Positions 17,267-27,478 of a DNA stretch of 36,408 bases are shown in pieces (within the stretch, counting starts at the first letter, position 1; each line of letters starts with the position of its first letter). The position numbers and the translations under genes were made by a program. Source of the DNA: Candidatus Methanovirga australis (GTDB lineage Archaea; Methanobacteriota; Methanobacteria; Methanobacteriales; Methanobacteriaceae); assembly GCA_031272765.1 (NCBI GenBank), contig JAISTD010000224.1:1-36408 (forward strand), in the 5' to 3' direction. The notes beneath the pieces are model-generated. The model was given only the letters and a program-made list of their open reading frames with translations. It searched no databases and had not been told where the DNA came from.

Positions 17267-17409
17267 ATTTATCTTTACTTTAATTTTATTTAATTTAACT
17301 TTATTTGATAATAATATTTATATCTTATTTAATTATATTAATTATTAATCTTGTTTGATTTTAATATTTTACTTAATTAATACATTATATTGAAGTTGGA
17401 ATTGGAATT

Positions 17410-17691
17410 ATGGGATTTAAATTAAGACATAGTATACTTAAAAGAGACAGCATAGATGAAAGTTTTGAAGTTGTGGGTTCTGAAAATCATTTCGAAAATG
17501 AAGAATATATTATAGGAATAGATAGTGATACATTAATTGGAGTAGAATTAATTATAACAACTATTTTAAATAACGATTTTAAAAATTGGAATATGATTAA
17601 AGAAAATGATGAAATTAATTCATTTTCAAGCCTACTTTTAAAATTAGGTTATAAAAAAGAAGAAATAGAGTATATTTTAAATGAAATGTGA
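17410..17691 (+). CDS. Hypothetical acidic 93-residue protein
   Basis: No family is recognised. The protein is acidic and soluble, with an alternating strand/helix pattern (GFKLRHSILKRDS... then YIIGIDSDTLIGVELIITTIL). It ends in a helical segment, LLKLGYKKEEIEYILNEM, that looks like a UBA- or HTH-type helix pair. GGAATT just before the ATG provides a weak ribosome site. It lies 143 bp after iorB and may be separate from that operon. Confidence 0.65.
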   Translation: MGFKLRHSILKRDSIDESFEVVGSENHFENEEYIIGIDSDTLIGVELIITTILNNDFKNWNMIKENDEINSFSSLLLKLGYKKEEIEYILNEM

Positions 17692-18001
17692 CTAAATATC
17701 TTCATAAATTAAAATGGGGTATTATTCTAAATTTTATAAGTTAAAATATCTTTTATTATATTTTTTATTAAAAAAATTAATTTAAATAAATAATCCCTAA
17801 TTTTGAATTAAATTAAGATCCTAATGATAAAAATCTCTATTTTAAATTCATAAATTTTAACACATATTATAAACAAAAAACTAATATTAGATTAAAATTA
17901 TATAAAACACTTTACAATATTGCATTATTTATCTAAATTATGAAAACATAAAATTAACCAAAAGTCAGTTTAATATAAATAAGTTTTAAACAAGTGAAAT
18001 T
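17692..18001. other. AT-rich intergenic region with a promoter
   Basis: No gene is visible. TTTAATATAAATAAG at about 17969-17983 is a plausible TATA region for the Asn-rich protein downstream, giving a leader of roughly 10 nt with a GTGA ribosome site. Confidence 0.4.
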
Positions 18002-18874
18002 ATGGAGTCTACAAATCATTCCAATGATGAACAATCTGAGATTGAAAAAAAATATGAAAGATACTTAGATGATTTATACTATGATGAAGATGATGAAAAT
18101 ATTGAAAGAAGTAAAAAGATTAAGAGAAATAAAAGACATGACCCTTCTCTAAAAGATCAATTATTATCTTATGAACGAGATCACGGTTCAATATCATCCA
18201 TTCCAATACCAAAATCAAATTTAAAAAATCCAGATAGAAGTTTAACATTTGAAAAGAAAGACAATAAAAATTATAACAACAAAAATAATAATAATAAGTT
18301 AAATAAGCAAAATACAAATACAATGAGTGAATATGGCACTAATAAAACACATGATACTTATAATTATACAATGAACAATGATAACGAAGAGGATAAATAT
18401 TATATTAAAACTGAATCCAATCCTTTTCCTAATTTATCAACAATTAATAAGTCATTGAATAGTGATATAAACAATAATGACTCCCATATTGAGGCATATA
18501 TCAATGACAAGATATCAAAAAGAGATATAAATAAAATAAATCCAAAGGATAATAGTAATAATAGAAATAATAATCAATTAAACAATACAAACAGGAAATC
18601 TTCCAATAAAGATCACAATTATATTAAAAATGAAAAAAGAAAAATGGAAAATAAAATAATGAACAAAAAAGCTGAGTATACTAATAGAATACCACTTCAT
18701 AAAAAATCTGTCTTTAACCATGATAACTCTAAACCAAACAAAACCAATGAAAATAACGACTCACAATTCATCACCACTATTTTTATTATACTAATCATTT
18801 TTATAATCTTAATGATAGTCTATGGATTTCATTTAATAACAGAACAATCAATCTTTGATTATCTGAAACTATAA
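18002..18874 (+). CDS. Asn/Lys-rich, low-complexity, tail-anchored protein
   Basis: In this 290-residue protein, residues 1-60 are strongly acidic with YERYLDDLYYDEDDEN, then basic (KKIKRNKRHD). Residues 75-245 are an Asn/Lys/Ser-rich disordered tract with runs such as NNKNNNNKLNK. One hydrophobic helix, FITTIFIILIIFIILMIVYGF, lies near residues 257-277 with a short tail. There is no signal peptide, so a C-terminal anchor with the bulk in the cytoplasm is likely. Codon and base composition match the AT-rich host. No function can be assigned. It may be fast-evolving. Confidence 0.7.
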   Translation: MESTNHSNDEQSEIEKKYERYLDDLYYDEDDENIERSKKIKRNKRHDPSLKDQLLSYERDHGSISSIPIPKSNLKNPDRSLTFEKKDNKNYNNKNNNNKLNKQNTNTMSEYGTNKTHDTYNYTMNNDNEEDKYYIKTESNPFPNLSTINKSLNSDINNNDSHIEAYINDKISKRDINKINPKDNSNNRNNNQLNNTNRKSSNKDHNYIKNEKRKMENKIMNKKAEYTNRIPLHKKSVFNHDNSKPNKTNENNDSQFITTIFIILIIFIILMIVYGFHLITEQSIFDYLKL

Positions 18875-19225
18875 TCCTTTGGATTCTATCCTAAAAATAA
18901 GATTAATGTTATCACTTTCCATCAAACCAATACAATATATTAAAATAATATAATATAACTTATATATGCGAATATTATTGAAATTATTATTGTAAACCAG
19001 TTAAAAATAGAAAAAGTTGTTAAAAGGATACATAAAATATTTTTAATGTTTTAAGATTAAATGTTAAAAATAAGATAAAAATGTTTAAACTGAAAATATT
19101 TTCACAATAACTTATTGCAACCACTATTAAATGGTAACAACATTTTTCCTTGGAGATATATTTATTTAAAATTTAGAGTGAAAATTTTAGGTCTCTATAG
19201 TATTTTTTCATTCATTAATTGTTTA
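18875..19225. other. Intergenic stretch, nothing recognised
   Basis: This 350-bp gap between converging genes is AT-rich, with no frame, RNA gene or clear repeat. A few T-rich tracts could end transcription from either side. Confidence 0.4.
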
Positions 19226-19366
19226 TTATTTTTGTAAACATCTGAAATGAATATACCAACGAATATCTTCACTCATACTTCTACCTTTACCAGCACAATA
19301 ACTTTTGAATTTATTCTTTAGTTCATCACTAATATGAACATTCACGACAGAAATTTTATCCATCAT
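19226..19366 (-). CDS. Orphan ribbon-helix-helix protein, VapB/Arc-like
   Basis: The ORF track starts at 19417, but GGAGG at 19372-19376 lies 5 nt before the ATG at 19366, giving 46 residues: MMDKISVVNVHISDELKNKF then SYCAGKGRSMSEDIRWYIHF. The first strand and both helices of an RHH fold are present. It looks like an antitoxin of VapB type, yet no toxin follows it, only an empty 350-bp gap. It may be an orphaned antitoxin or a small regulator. Confidence 0.65.
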   Translation of the reverse strand: MMDKISVVNVHISDELKNKFKSYCAGKGRSMSEDIRWYIHFRCLQK

Positions 19367-19686
19367 ATCATCCTCCACATTAACACTCAAATCATTAAAA
19401 ACATCACATAAAAGCATTTTTAGATTTAGATATTTCTTTATAAAAAGAATACAATTGTTACATAAACCAATGATATTTATTTATAACATTCATTAGTATA
19501 TAAATGTATCGACATAAAAATGATAAAACTAAAAAATACAGTTTTATCACTAATCTCTTAAATATGAAAGAAAGTATGCTAAATATTAAATAGCTATTGT
19601 CAAGACAACTTAATTTAGTAAGATTTTAAAAATGAATTTTCAGATAAATCATAGAAAATATTCATATTTAGATAGATTTTCATTGA

Positions 19687-19712
19687 GAGGCTGTTGCACA
19701 ATTATTTTTTTA
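19687..19712 (+). repeat. Left terminal inverted repeat of an IS1182-like element
   Basis: GAGGCTGTTGCACAATTATT lies 110 bp before the transposase start. It closely resembles the element ends at 34691 (GAGGCTGTCCAACAATTATT) and 36064 (reverse strand). No matching right end remains at this locus. Confidence 0.6.
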
Positions 19713-19796
19713 ATCCTGTTTAGAATAGTTAGATTTATATGTGAGTAAATATAATACTATAATATAAGAAACCGAAAATAGTTTTAGGTGTAAATT

Positions 19797-20153
19797 ATGA
19801 CTACCAAAGAGTACAATAAAAATATAGAGTTTTTACTACCGATGAAACTAAATTATGCTGAACCATCGGATAATTGTCTTTTAGTGGAAAAAGTCATAGA
19901 CTCCATGAAAGGCACAAAAAGGTATAAAAAAGAGTTAAAAAAGTACAAAAAAGCTCATAAGTTTAAGCCTGGTCCATCTGCTTATAGTATGGAAATGATG
20001 TTAACTATAATAATGGTTGGTGTTGTTGATGGTATTTTCAGTTCGTAGGTTAGCCAAAGCTGTTAAAAGAGATGTTGCCTATATGTATTTATCTGGCTGT
20101 CAAATGCCAGACCACTCCACATATCAGTCGATTTAAAAAAGAACACAAAAACT
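19797..20153 (+). pseudogene. 5' fragment of an IS1182-like transposase, frameshifted
   Basis: The intact frame runs 83 residues, with the family-typical lysine-rich FKPGPSAYSMEMMLTIIMVG. After a one-base deletion at about 20045 the reading continues RRLAKAVKRDVAYMYLSG and CQMPDHSTI. After a second shift it reads SRFKKEHKNY, which is characteristic of IS1182-type N-terminal regions. It stops exactly where the ISH3-like element begins. The catalytic DDE domain is gone. Confidence 0.75.
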
Positions 20154-21530
20154 ATAATCAGTAGTTCGTAAAGTGTTTTTGTATTTTGTGTTTTTTGTTT
20201 TTTATTCTTTTTTTATCAATTGTTTTTATTCTGTGCTTGTAATTGTTTTAGATTGTTGTGTATTTTAAGTTTGTTAGTTTGAAATTTCATGATTTTATGG
20301 CATTTTTTAGGAAATTTTTCATGGAGCTGTTAATTTTATAAAATTGTTATGCTGTTATTAAATCCTAATTTTTCTTCTGTTATTCTGTTGATCTGTTTTA
20401 ACATTGTTTTGAATGTCCATGTTACTGGTTGGCGACCACCTTGTCGTGGCATGCTGAGATATGTCCATTGGATGTAAATCCAAATATTAACTAACAGAAA
20501 ACTTAATCCCACATATAATAGTCTCAATACTGGATTTTTTGTGCTTGTGCGTATTCGTGCTTGGTTCATTAGTCGGTAGCTGGATTCTATTCCAAAACAT
20601 TTTCTATATTCTTTAAATGTATATTTTCACTGAAATATCCATATTATACACTGCATATGCAAAATATTCTACTCCATTTCGACCATATTTACCCTTAGAA
20701 TATTTAACCACTACATTAACTTGAAAAATAACTTCTTTTTCTTTTGAATACATAGTGTAGTTGGTAGAGTAGCTTCTCCTACCTTTGAAAAGTTTTCGTA
20801 TCCCTCCAGCAGATCCTCTCTTCACACAAGGCATAATATAAGGTATATTCTCTATCCTGAAGATAATCTATAAACTTCTACTGTGTAAAACTCCCTATCA
20901 AGGTAAAGCCCCTTAACTTTAAACCCATTATTCTGAATTTCACTTATTAAGAAGTCTACAGTTGTACTCTTAAACTATCTCCTTTTCTGATAGGTTTCGC
21001 GGCTAAAGTATAACGTTTATTCCTTAATATCATATATATGGAAGCATAAGCAAAAAATCGACCAGTTCCTTGCTTAGGTTTAGTTTTTATAGTGTCACCA
21101 TCATTTTTTTTCCTCACCATAATATGGGATGTTGACAAAATCAATAGCAAAAGTATTACTTTTTCTGTGTATGGTTTTACTCGCATGAATTTTCAATTGA
21201 TCATTCAAACTCTGTTGAAATTGATTTGAATCCAGGTTACGAAGCCTATATCTAATTGTTCCTTCCGAAGGAGCATCAATAGAAAGGTTACTGACCTGAT
21301 TAATACTAGTTTGAGATGCAGCAGCATTAAAAAGGTGATAAATAATAGTTTTATCACTATATATTGAATTAGGAGCTGAATTCAAATTTAACAAATCTTT
21401 AATCACATGTACCGAAAAGTTTAATACATCATTATTCAATAATACTTTATGTGGGTTGTTTTTTTTTGGCATAAACTTAAATATTACAACCCACAACATA
21501 TAATTTTCTACTTTGCGAACTACTGATTAT
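20154..21530 (-). mobile_element. ISH3-like insertion sequence, 1377 bp, inactive
   Basis: The ends are an imperfect inverted repeat. ATAATCAGTAGTTCGTAAAG at the left equals the reverse complement of the right end (ATAATCAGTAGTTCGCAAAG) except for one base. The length fits the ISH3 family. It directly abuts the truncated IS1182-like transposase, so it probably inserted into that older element. No clear target duplication is visible. Confidence 0.75.
20336..21499 (-). pseudogene. ISH3-like transposase, broken by several frameshifts
   Basis: Four consecutive minus-strand fragments together read as one transposase. The N-terminal 132 residues include RYRLRNLDSNQFQQSLND and FAIDFVNIPYYGEE, which contains the first catalytic aspartate. 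Next comes GTGRFFAYASIYMILRNKRYTLAAKPI. A decayed stretch near 20850-20950 reads VKGLYLDREFYT and likely holds the second aspartate, followed by GRRSYSTNYTMYSK and a C-terminal part ending near 20336. Every junction changes frame or meets a stop, so no active protein can be made. Confidence 0.8.
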
Positions 21531-22397
21531 GTTTAATTTAGAATTTCGCACGGAATCTATTTTTTTCACATGAATTATATTATGTTTTTAATAGTATATT
21601 ATGTTCAGCATTTTGCTTTAGAAATCCAATGTTTTTTCTACTCTTTAAATAGCAAATTTATCCCCCGTTCCTAAAACTTATACTATATTCTAAACCCCCT
21701 TTTTTTTGTACAATAAATTTACCTGGTTTTACACTATATTATCATACATTGATTCATCTAAATGAGCCTAAATATTTCTTCGTTTATATTCACTTCCTTT
21801 TTTTTAAGGATTCTTCTGCATTCTCATGGTCTTATACCAAGAATTTTTGCCAAGGTTTACGATAATATATAATCTAAGCTTTTACAAATATAGTTTCACA
21901 TTTTTGATTGAATTATTCAACACCATAATACTCTTATTCTATAATTTTTCGAGCTCTATTCAAGAGTTAAATACTACTTCATTTTCCAATATTTTGTCTA
22001 TATTCATCTTTCTCATCATCAGTTAAATATTCGAAGGTCCTCCCAAGTATTTATAATGTTTGGGATTCATAACCCTTCTAATCCTTTCTTCTATTATACT
22101 ATATCCACCCACCTGGTGACCTGTAGGTTCACTTATAATTTAAAAATTCAGAAAGCCATCAGGCGATTTTTCACCATATTTTTAACAGCTTTTTATGAAA
22201 GTTTAGCTTTTGAAACATATTTGCAATCTTTCTTCTTGGTTTTTATAAAGAACATTTAACTCTATCATCCAATAGATGATTTTCAATTTTCTTTTGAATC
22301 ATATTAACCGTAAATAACCATCCATATACTAAATAAGTATATAAAAATCATTACTCATAAAATTTTCGTCAAGGACTATAATATGAAAAAATAAAAT
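21531..22397. other. Gene-poor region beside the insertion sequence
   Basis: Two track ORFs here (21826, 22056) have Phe/Ile/Ser/Tyr-rich composition typical of noncoding AT-rich DNA and lack ribosome sites. A run of C5 then T8 occurs at 21700-21710. A small hairpin, GTGACC-tgta-GGTTCAC, lies near 22118-22134. Nothing else can be supported. Confidence 0.4.
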
Positions 22398-22639
22398 ATG
22401 GAGAAAATTGCAATAGAATTTTGTGTATTTAAACAAAGAAATATTGGAACAAGGGAGAAAATTGCAAAAAAAGTAGGAATCAAAGAAAATGATGCATTAC
22501 ATACATCTTGTGCAATATTTAGTAATTGTTCTTATTTTTTAACAGCAGATTATAAACTAACTATAAAAATTTAGATAATAGAATAATCAATCCAATTGAA
22601 TTTATTAAAGTAATGGATGGAGAAATATGGAAATTATAA
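22398..22639 (+). pseudogene. C-terminal remnant of a PIN-domain toxin, frameshifted
   Basis: The frame from ATG 22398 includes EKIAKKVGIKENDALHTSCA and FSNCSYFLTADYKL. The D-A-x-H and YFLTADY patterns are the third and fourth parts of a PIN nuclease active site. A one-base loss near 22570 introduces a stop; in the next frame the sequence goes on NLDNRIINPIEFIKVMDGEIWKL to a stop at 22637-22639. The N-terminal half with the first catalytic aspartate is absent. Confidence 0.65.
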
Positions 22640-22749
22640 TAAGAAATGAAGCTATTGAGATTTTAGTTAAGAAATTAGGATTAGTTGATACTGAAAGATT
22701 CATTGATTCAATAAAGAAAATTAATTATTATTTTCTAAAACAAACATAG
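22627..22749 (+). pseudogene. Truncated partner gene of the PIN toxin remnant
   Basis: An ATG overlaps the end of the PIN frame by 13 bp and opens a 40-residue frame starting MEIIIRNEAIEILVKKLGLV, then DTERFI and a divergent end. Such proteins accompany PIN-type toxins in methanogens and are normally longer (about 60 residues or more). The last nine codons overlap the 3' end of gatA on the other strand, so the original tail was probably lost here. Too short for the ORF track. Confidence 0.5.
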
Positions 22750-24091
22750 TTTCAAGGATTTTATAATCATCTTGATGTTTAGATTGAATTTGCAATCCAA
22801 CAGGGATCCCATTAGATTCTCCTGCCTTAATACTTCCTGCAGGTATCCCAGTTAAATTAGCAATAACAGTTAAAATATCATAAGCATACATTTCCATTGG
22901 ATCTAACTTATCTCCTATTTTGTGTGGTAGTTTAGGAACAGTTGGACCAGTAATTAAGTCAACATCACTCAATAATTTATTTATTTCATTTCTAATAAGT
23001 GATCTTGCTTGTAATGCTTTTTTATAATATTTTTCACTGAATTCCTGCTGTGAAATATAAGAACCTAAGCCAATTCTTCTTAGAACTTCTTCTCCACAAA
23101 CATCCTCAATTTTATGACCATACTTTCTTCCATCATATTTTCTTGTGGCTGAAAAGAACTCAACATAATTGATTAAATAATATGTTGGAAGAGCTAAATC
23201 AATGTAGTTAAAGTCTAATTCAACAATTTCAGCTCCAAGATCCTCAATTTTAGAAATAGAATTATTAACTACCTTATTAACCTTTTCATCACTAACCTCA
23301 TGGAATTGTTTTATTGTAGCTATTTTTTTTCCTTTTAAATCCGCAGTATCTTTAGCATCTAAAAAATTAGGAGTATTCCATTTTAGACTTGTACAATCAT
23401 AAGGATCATTAGCTATTAAATTATTTAGTGCAATAGCTATTCCATAGCTATCATTTGCTAATGGACCAATTTGATCCAAACTCATTGATAAATCTAAGAG
23501 TCCTTGTCTTGAAACTCCACCATAACTTGGTTTAAATCCTATAACTCCACAATGAGAAGCAGGATTCCTAATTGAACCACCCGTATCTGATCCAATAGCT
23601 ATATCACACATTTCACCAGCTATAGCAGCAGCACTTCCTCCACTTGAACCACCAGGTATTCTTCCAGGTGCAGAAGGGTTCTCAGTTACCCCATAATATG
23701 AACTCTCAGTTGAACTTCCTGCTGCAAATTCATCCAAGTTTGTCATTCCAATTATTATTCCATCTTCTTGTTTAATTTTTTTTATTACTGTTGCATCATA
23801 ACTACCAATATAATTTTCCAATGTTTTTGATGCTGCAGATATTGTAAAGTCCTCTACATTAATATTTGCTTTTATACCAAAAACTAAACCTGCTAAACTA
23901 CCAGTTTTTTCTTTATTTTTAATTTTATTACTAATTTCTTTGGACTTCTCAAGAGCATAGTCAGTATTAATTTCTAAGAATGCATTTATAGATTTGTTAC
24001 TTTTGTTAATATTATTAATGAAGTTTTCTACATTATTCTCTACTGTCATTTCTTGATTTTTAATTAGTTCTCTTTTCTCCAAAATATTCAT
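22721..24091 (-). CDS. gatA: Aspartyl/glutamyl-tRNA amidotransferase subunit A
   Basis: The 456-residue amidase-signature enzyme releases ammonia from glutamine for transamidation of Asp-tRNA(Asn), working with GatB and GatC. The catalytic triad is intact: K74 in FGIKANI, cis-Ser S149 in GGSSGGS and nucleophile S173 in DTGGSIRNP. It is shorter than bacterial GatA (about 485), as usual in archaea. The start MNILEKREL at 24091 is preferred; the track's ATG four codons earlier lies in a GGATGG that serves as a weak ribosome site. gatB and gatC are not in the window. Confidence 0.95.
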   Translation of the reverse strand: MNILEKRELIKNQEMTVENNVENFINNINKSNKSINAFLEINTDYALEKSKEISNKIKNKEKTGSLAGLVFGIKANINVEDFTISAASKTLENYIGSYDATVIKKIKQEDGIIIGMTNLDEFAAGSSTESSYYGVTENPSAPGRIPGGSSGGSAAAIAGEMCDIAIGSDTGGSIRNPASHCGVIGFKPSYGGVSRQGLLDLSMSLDQIGPLANDSYGIAIALNNLIANDPYDCTSLKWNTPNFLDAKDTADLKGKKIATIKQFHEVSDEKVNKVVNNSISKIEDLGAEIVELDFNYIDLALPTYYLINYVEFFSATRKYDGRKYGHKIEDVCGEEVLRRIGLGSYISQQEFSEKYYKKALQARSLIRNEINKLLSDVDLITGPTVPKLPHKIGDKLDPMEMYAYDILTVIANLTGIPAGSIKAGESNGIPVGLQIQSKHQDDYKILETMFVLENNN

Positions 24092-24247
24092 TGAAAAAAC
24101 CATCCGTTAATAAAATAATTTGTTAATAAAAATATAAGTTTAAATAGTTGTAATATCAGTATATTGTCTAATTTAGTCAAAATATATCTCTAATTCAACT
24201 ATATATTACATCATATATTCTAATTTAAGCACATCTTTAATTTAAAC

Positions 24248-24715
24248 TCAATAAAATTGTGCTTTAATCTCTTCAGCAGTGATCAGTCTATCACAATAGT
24301 AACATCGAAGAAGCACAGGTGTTTCCTTTACAAATTTAAACTTTGGTTTAATAGGTTCGTTAGTGTTTGTAACACATTTTTGATTTGTGCATTTAATTAT
24401 AGAGTTTAATTCATTTCTAAATTTGATTTTTTCTTTAGTAACTATCTCATAGTTCCGTATAATATTAATAGTAGCATTCGGAGCTATTAATGCAACTTGA
24501 TCAAGTTCAGTTGGCTTAAGTTCTCTACTTTCAATTTTTACAATATCTTTAAATTCAATAGCATCTGACGGAACATTCATAGCTATTGTTAAGCTTGTAT
24601 TCTTTTTTGGAAGCCCTAAAACATTTAAAACATGCAATGATTTATTAGCAGTTATATGATCAATAACTGTGCCATTTTCAATCTGTTTAACCTTCATTTC
24701 ACGATTTTTTTTCAT
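24248..24715 (-). CDS. pyrI: Aspartate carbamoyltransferase regulatory chain
   Basis: Residues 1-100 of this 155-residue protein form the nucleotide-binding allosteric domain (VKQIENGTVIDHITANKSLHVL, VALIAPNATINII). Residues 105-155 hold a zinc site with CTNQKC and CYYC. PyrI binds PyrB catalytic trimers and transmits CTP/ATP control to pyrimidine synthesis. GGAAGTG lies 4 nt before the ATG at 24715, so the 11-codon extension in the track is not used. pyrB is not nearby. Confidence 0.95.
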   Translation of the reverse strand: MKKNREMKVKQIENGTVIDHITANKSLHVLNVLGLPKKNTSLTIAMNVPSDAIEFKDIVKIESRELKPTELDQVALIAPNATINIIRNYEIVTKEKIKFRNELNSIIKCTNQKCVTNTNEPIKPKFKFVKETPVLLRCYYCDRLITAEEIKAQFY

Positions 24716-24842
24716 CGAACACTTCCAAACAAATATTATAATAGACAATACAACAAATTATAACACAATAATAAGATTTAGGATAATAAATCATATAATA
24801 ATAATGTTATATTAATTAGAGAAGTTAAAAATTATTAATTCT

Positions 24843-26090
24843 CTAATCAAAGAATAATTCAACGAATTTAGCATAAACTGGTCTTGTAATGAAAATACCA
24901 ACTAAAACACCAAGTATTGTTGTAAATGCAAACCCAGCTAAAACACCAATACCACTTGCACCTCTTGAAAATCCTACATATACCAATGGTAACATTGCTG
25001 CAATTAATGTTCCAGCTGATGCAAAAATGATAAATAATGCATTTTTAACATTTGTTCTTGTTCTTGCTTTTCTTCGTCTTTCGGCTTTTTTGCTTTTAGT
25101 AGAATCATCGTGATGAAGAACTTCATCAGTGATGATGATCTGGTCATCCACACCTGTTCCTATTGATGCAATAAGACCCACAATAGCTGCAAGGTCTATG
25201 TTCCATTTAATTGCTGATGCTATTCCCATAACTATTAAAACCTCAGATATACTTGTAATTACTATAGGGATAGCAAGGAAAGGTTTTCTATATCTAATAA
25301 AAATCACTGCAGATATTGCTAAAATAGCTAACAGTCCTGCAAAAATAGCTCCACTAAAGAACTTATCTCCTAATTCTGGAGAAATAGTACTTGAACCTAT
25401 AACTTTAACTTTCACAGGCATTGAACCAGATTTAAGAACTGTAAAAAGTTCTTTTGCCTTAGCTTCAGCTTCAGCAGGACTATTAGCTGTTCCTTGTACT
25501 TGAACTGTTTTAGCTGCTTCCCCATTTGCTAACTCTTCACTAAGTTCAGGAGCATTTTGATCAGTTAAATTACCATCTAAGTACATATAAACCTTAGAAC
25601 CTGCCTTACCTTTCACATTAGCAGCAAATTTTTTAGAACCTTCTGTGGTAACAGTGAAAGGTACATTCCAACTGTTACCTTGTGCTTTATAATCGTCAAC
25701 CTTTTCAATATCAGTTCCAGACAAAACTGTCACATTATCAACTTTTGCTTCAAAAACACCAGGATTACCAACTAATTTCTCTATTTCTGCTGCTGTCACA
25801 CCAGCCATTTCAATGATAACCAATTGGTCTCCACTTGATCTAACTTTAACATCTTTTACTCCAAATGTATTTAAACGTTTGTCTATAACATTTGTAACAA
25901 TGCCCATCGTATCTTTATCTACAGGATGTTCTAATTGTAGTTGGACTAAAGAACCTCCCTTCAAGTCAAGACCTTGAGATATTCCATGGAAGGAAATTAA
26001 TAGAATACTTCCTAAAACCAAAATTATCATTAATATTGTTTGTTTATCTTTAAGGAATTCAGATAAGTTTCGAGATCTTTTAGATTTCAT
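24843..26090 (-). CDS. secD: Protein-export membrane protein SecD
   Basis: The 415-residue protein has one N-terminal membrane helix, then a large extracytoplasmic domain opening with [16 protein letters not shown]-terminal five-helix RND-type block follows, with [21 protein letters not shown], the SecD D4-D5 motif. With SecF it uses the ion gradient to help proteins through the Sec channel. Archaeal SecD is of this compact size. Its start overlaps the secF stop by 4 bp (ATGA), showing translational coupling. Confidence 0.96.
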   Translation of the reverse strand: MKSKRSRNLSEFLKDKQTILMIILVLGSILLISFHGISQGLDLKGGSLVQLQLEHPVDKDTMGIVTNVIDKRLNTFGVKDVKVRSSGDQLVIIEMAGVTAAEIEKLVGNPGVFEAKVDNVTVLSGTDIEKVDDYKAQGNSWNVPFTVTTEGSKKFAANVKGKAGSKVYMYLDGNLTDQNAPELSEELANGEAAKTVQVQGTANSPAEAEAKAKELFTVLKSGSMPVKVKVIGSSTISPELGDKFFSGAIFAGLLAILAISAVIFIRYRKPFLAIPIVITSISEVLIVMGIASAIKWNIDLAAIVGLIASIGTGVDDQIIITDEVLHHDDSTKSKKAERRRKARTRTNVKNALFIIFASAGTLIAAMLPLVYVGFSRGASGIGVLAGFAFTTILGVLVGIFITRPVYAKFVELFFD

Positions 26091-26935
26091 ACATTATCAA
26101 CTCCTTTGTCTCCTAAGTACCATCTTATAATTCCAAGGTTCATTAACCATGTAGCTATTATATCTCCAAGTAAACCAAATATTAAAACTATTGCAATATT
26201 ACTTAAAGTACTTGCTTCAGGTATGTAAATAATAGTGACCATATATAAAACTGCCATTGCAACAATAGCTGCAATAGACATTGTAAGGCCAGTTTTCATA
26301 GCATTTAAAGCTCTTTGAGAAACTGTGCCATCTTTTCTTTTTAAAAGTCTTGTTGTAAGTAAAATATCACTATCTACACTATAACCAATTAACATCAATA
26401 TTGCTCCAACAGACGCAATTGATAAATTTATATGGAATATTGACATTCCTCCAACAGCCACTACAATATCACTAACAGCAGCTAAAATAATCGCAATGGA
26501 AGGAACAAATTCTCTAAATATTATAAAAACAGTTATTGACATAAATATAAATGCAAAAGCTATTGCCCAGTAAATCTGCACCATTGCCTCAGCACTTAAA
26601 ACAGGTCCAATTGCATTGTATGAAATTATTTTACCTGTATCACCAAGTGCATCAATAAAATGGGTTTCATTTATCTCAGTTCCTATTTCAATACTTGTTT
26701 TTGAACCAGTTCTACTTAAAACTTCAACATCAGTACCATTTAATTTAGTTGATAGTAGATTTTTCAATTCTGGAGAAGATATATCCTTATTTAATTCTAA
26801 ATTAGCGATTGATCCACCCTTTAATTCAATTCCTTCTTCAAGACCATTTGCAAGTACAACTCCAAGCATTATCACCGTGACAATAACAGGTATGGCAATT
26901 AATAGCTTATAATTCTTCATCATTTTCTCAATCAT
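26087..26935 (-). CDS. secF: Protein-export membrane protein SecF
   Basis: The 282-residue protein has a helix near 12-30, then a short outer domain with [14 protein letters not shown]. Five C-terminal helices carry [20 protein letters not shown], the SecF signature. The order secF-secD is the one found in archaea. AGGTG lies 6-7 nt upstream of the ATG, and tandem TATA-like boxes (TATATAAAAA-type on the minus strand, near 26969-26993) provide a promoter for both genes. Confidence 0.96.
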   Translation of the reverse strand: MIEKMMKNYKLLIAIPVIVTVIMLGVVLANGLEEGIELKGGSIANLELNKDISSPELKNLLSTKLNGTDVEVLSRTGSKTSIEIGTEINETHFIDALGDTGKIISYNAIGPVLSAEAMVQIYWAIAFAFIFMSITVFIIFREFVPSIAIILAAVSDIVVAVGGMSIFHINLSIASVGAILMLIGYSVDSDILLTTRLLKRKDGTVSQRALNAMKTGLTMSIAAIVAMAVLYMVTIIYIPEASTLSNIAIVLIFGLLGDIIATWLMNLGIIRWYLGDKGVDNV

Positions 26936-26968
26936 TAAACTACACCTAAATATTTCATATTTTTAATT

Positions 26969-26993
26969 TTTATATGCTTAAATTTTTATATAC
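26969..26993 (-). promoter_or_regulatory. Tandem TATA boxes of secF-secD
   Basis: Minus-strand AGTATATAAAAATTT and GCATATAAAAATT lie 35-55 bp ahead of the secF start. The farther one is at the better distance for a transcript that includes the AGGTG ribosome site. Confidence 0.4.
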
Positions 26994-27478
26994 TTAATAA
27001 ACATTATTAAACTTTTGTCTATTATTAATTAAGTAACATTTTAAATTATTATTACTATTATTTTAAATATTATTATTAAAATTTAAATTATTATTAAAAT
27101 CCATTTTTAGAAATTTATATTTAAATTAAATTTTTAGAATTAAGAAATTAATTAAAAAATTAAATTCATTTATCAAATTCAGTTTAATATTAGTTAGATT
27201 AATTATTTAATTTGATAATTTAAACATGATTTTATATATTCAAAATAATTTCATGAAATAATTTAGAATTATAATAATAATCTATATAATTATTAAATTT
27301 ATATCATATATAAGTTTAATTTTAGTTATTTATAAATTTTTATTAGCAAAAATTTTTTTTATTAACAAAAATGAAATTTAGTAAACAAATGAAAAATAAT
27401 TACAATAAAAAAAAACAATGCAAAATTAGAATAATATAAGCTTTTTAAGATAAGAAGTCAACTATTAAAATGATATAA
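26994..27478. other. AT-rich intergenic region
   Basis: No gene is seen in this 485-bp gap. It is almost pure A/T with short repeats of TTATTATT/AATTATTA type and holds upstream sequence for secF. A-runs near 27407-27416 would act as U-runs ending the metallophosphoesterase transcript on the minus strand. Confidence 0.45.

Noticed and set aside
20600-20900. Possible structured RNA or tRNA in the more GC-rich stretch
   Set aside because: The higher GC is explained by the decayed ISH3-like transposase reading frames; no cloverleaf or T-loop motif was found.
21826-22259. Two plus-strand ORFs of 66-67 residues
   Set aside because: Phe/Ile/Tyr/Ser-rich with no ribosome site or recognisable motif, lying in a decayed region.
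24889-25503. Two plus-strand ORFs opposite secD
   Set aside because: Antisense shadows of a well-supported gene.
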